Assembly (NCBI GenBank): GCA_030667105.1
Contig: DAOUWN010000141.1
Span: forward strand, 1-6,216
From: Deltaproteobacteria bacterium
GTDB taxonomy: Bacteria; Desulfobacterota; Desulfobacteria; C00003060
Direction: 5' to 3'
DNA length: 6,216 bases
The translations under genes and the position numbers were made by a program. Positions 5,184-6,216 of this stretch are shown here, one piece after another (within the stretch, counting starts at the first letter, position 1; each line of letters opens with the position of its first letter). The notes below the pieces were generated by a model. It did not search any database. It saw nothing but the letters and a program-made list of their open reading frames with translations, and had not been told where the DNA came from.

Positions 5184-6216
5184 ATGGACGGAAAACGAAA
5201 AATCATGATTGTCGCCGGGGAAGCCTCCGGTGACATGCACGGTGCAGGTCTAGTGAAGGAAATGCAGAGACTCAACCCCCGGCTTGAGTTCTTCGGCATA
5301 GGTGGCAGCGCCCTTCGGCAAGCAGGGGTTCGCATAAGGGTTGACAATTCTCAAATAGCCGTCGTCGGGATCTCTGAGGCTTTGCTGAAGCTCAAGATCC
5401 TTCTGAGCGCCCTCAGGGTTGCCAAGGAAGACCTGAGAGGAATTCGCCCTGATCTTCTCATTGTAATCGATTTTCCGGATTTTAACCTGCGTGTTGCCAC
5501 GATGGCCAGAAAGATGGGCGTTCCTGTTCTGTACTACATCAGTCCCCAGATATGGGCATGGCGCACAGGCAGTGTGAAAAAGATCAAGAAGGTAGTCGAT
5601 CACATGGTGGTGATCTTCCCTTTTGAGGTGGATTTTTACAAGAGATGGCACGTCCCTGTGACTTTTGTTGGGCATCCTTTGCTGGACAGAACGTCACCAA
5701 GGATGGCCGGGGAGAAAAAGCAGAATCTTGGGGGCAGCGGCCGGCTAATAGGGCTGTTGCCAGGTAGCCGAAACGAAGAGGTTATGCGCCTCCTTCCCAC
5801 TATGGTACAGGTGGCAGATGTTGTGTCGGAACAAATTCCAGATATCCAGTTTGCCATACCTGTGGCATCTTCGGTAGATAGGTCCTTGGTGGAAACCATA
5901 GCCAGGAATGGGGCTGCCAGGATTCTAGTGCTGCCTGATAGGCTTCGAGACGTATTGGAAGAGGCCACATTGCTCATAACAGCTTCTGGGACCGTAACGT
6001 TGGAGGCGGCTATAGCAGGTACGCCCATGATCATTGTGTACAAAGTCTCGGGGCTGAGTTATTGGCTTGGAAAGCGCCTGATACACGTCAAACATATTGG
6101 TTTGGCCAATTTGGTGGCTGGAAAATCGATAGTTCCCGAACTTATTCAACATCAGGTATCAGCCGAAAAGATCGCTCGTAAGGCCTTGAGTCTGCTCAGT
6201 GATGACAGCGCCCTTG
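5184..6216 (+). CDS. lpxB: Lipid-A-disaccharide synthase LpxB, 3'-truncated by the window edge
   Basis: LpxB (glycosyltransferase family 19) condenses UDP-2,3-diacylglucosamine with lipid X to form the beta-1,6 tetra-acyl disaccharide at the inner face of the cytoplasmic membrane. The frame stays open for 344 codons to the window end, so about 35-45 residues of a usual 380 are missing. Visible landmarks: KIMIVAGEASGDMHGAGL at 6-23; VVGISEALLKL near 60; VIDFPDFN at 94-101, where Asp96 matches catalytic Asp98 of E. coli; YISPQIWAWR at 118-127; VGHPLLD near 162; LLPGSRNEEV with Arg196 matching Arg201; and the nucleotide-site ASGTVTLEAAIAGTPMIIVYK from 267. The ATG at 5184 places seven residues before MIVAGEASGD, as is common; ATG 5205 is a shorter alternative and GTG 5172 a longer one. 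The ribosome binding site is poor. Confidence 0.96.
   Translation, partial: MDGKRKIMIVAGEASGDMHGAGLVKEMQRLNPRLEFFGIGGSALRQAGVRIRVDNSQIAVVGISEALLKLKILLSALRVAKEDLRGIRPDLLIVIDFPDFNLRVATMARKMGVPVLYYISPQIWAWRTGSVKKIKKVVDHMVVIFPFEVDFYKRWHVPVTFVGHPLLDRTSPRMAGEKKQNLGGSGRLIGLLPGSRNEEVMRLLPTMVQVADVVSEQIPDIQFAIPVASSVDRSLVETIARNGAARILVLPDRLRDVLEEATLLITASGTVTLEAAIAGTPMIIVYKVSGLSYWLGKRLIHVKHIGLANLVAGKSIVPELIQHQVSAEKIARKALSLLSDDSAL

Noticed and set aside
4982..5233. An 83-codon plus-strand frame bridging the oxidoreductase 3' end and the lpxB 5' end.
   Set aside because: It overlaps both genes in another frame, is rich in Ser, Arg and Cys, and resembles no protein I know.

Overview
The window is a nearly complete Gram-negative outer-membrane biogenesis and lipid A cluster, with every gene on the + strand: the 3' end of bamA, then skp (ompH), lpxD, fabZ, lpxA, lpxI, a Gfo/Idh/MocA oxidoreductase and a 3'-truncated lpxB. 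Lipid A genes, an Omp85 C-terminus and a secreted Skp show a two-membraned bacterium. LpxI in place of LpxH, and a lone Gfo/Idh/MocA gene between lpxI and lpxB, resemble the layout I associate with Desulfobacterota (former Deltaproteobacteria, the Geobacter/Desulfobacterales type). That placement is inference from gene order and protein style, with no database search behind it.

Layout: bases 1-130 hold the last 42 codons of bamA. Bases 131-380 are non-coding and full of short repeats: an outer inverted repeat (130-153 against 341-364), a local hairpin just after bamA, a helically spaced CTAAA motif and a degenerate 7-bp periodicity across most of the gap. skp follows with a strong ribosome binding site. 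From skp to the oxidoreductase the genes are tightly packed (gaps of 41, 22, -4, 12 and 29 bases), which fits one transcription unit. A 116-base gap with no visible gene separates the oxidoreductase from lpxB, which runs off the right edge at codon 344.

How the genes work together: LpxA adds the first 3-hydroxyacyl chain to UDP-GlcNAc, LpxD adds the second after LpxC deacetylation (lpxC is not in this window), LpxI hydrolyses UDP-2,3-diacylglucosamine to lipid X, and LpxB joins lipid X to another UDP-2,3-diacylglucosamine to form the disaccharide. FabZ dehydrates the same 3-hydroxyacyl-ACP pool that LpxA and LpxD draw on, so its place between them puts the fatty acid/lipid A branch point in one operon. 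BamA and Skp deliver and insert outer-membrane proteins. The oxidoreductase resembles GnnA, which with the aminotransferase GnnB makes the 3-amino sugar of amide-linked lipid A in some bacteria; no gnnB is present here.

I found no mobile-element gene, CRISPR array, tRNA, rRNA or defence system. The cluster itself is conventional. The points worth a second look are the repeat-filled bamA-skp gap, a shared 11-base repeat word covering one candidate lpxI start, the GnnA-like gene without GnnB, two LpxA positions that differ from the E. coli enzyme, and the unexplained gap before lpxB.
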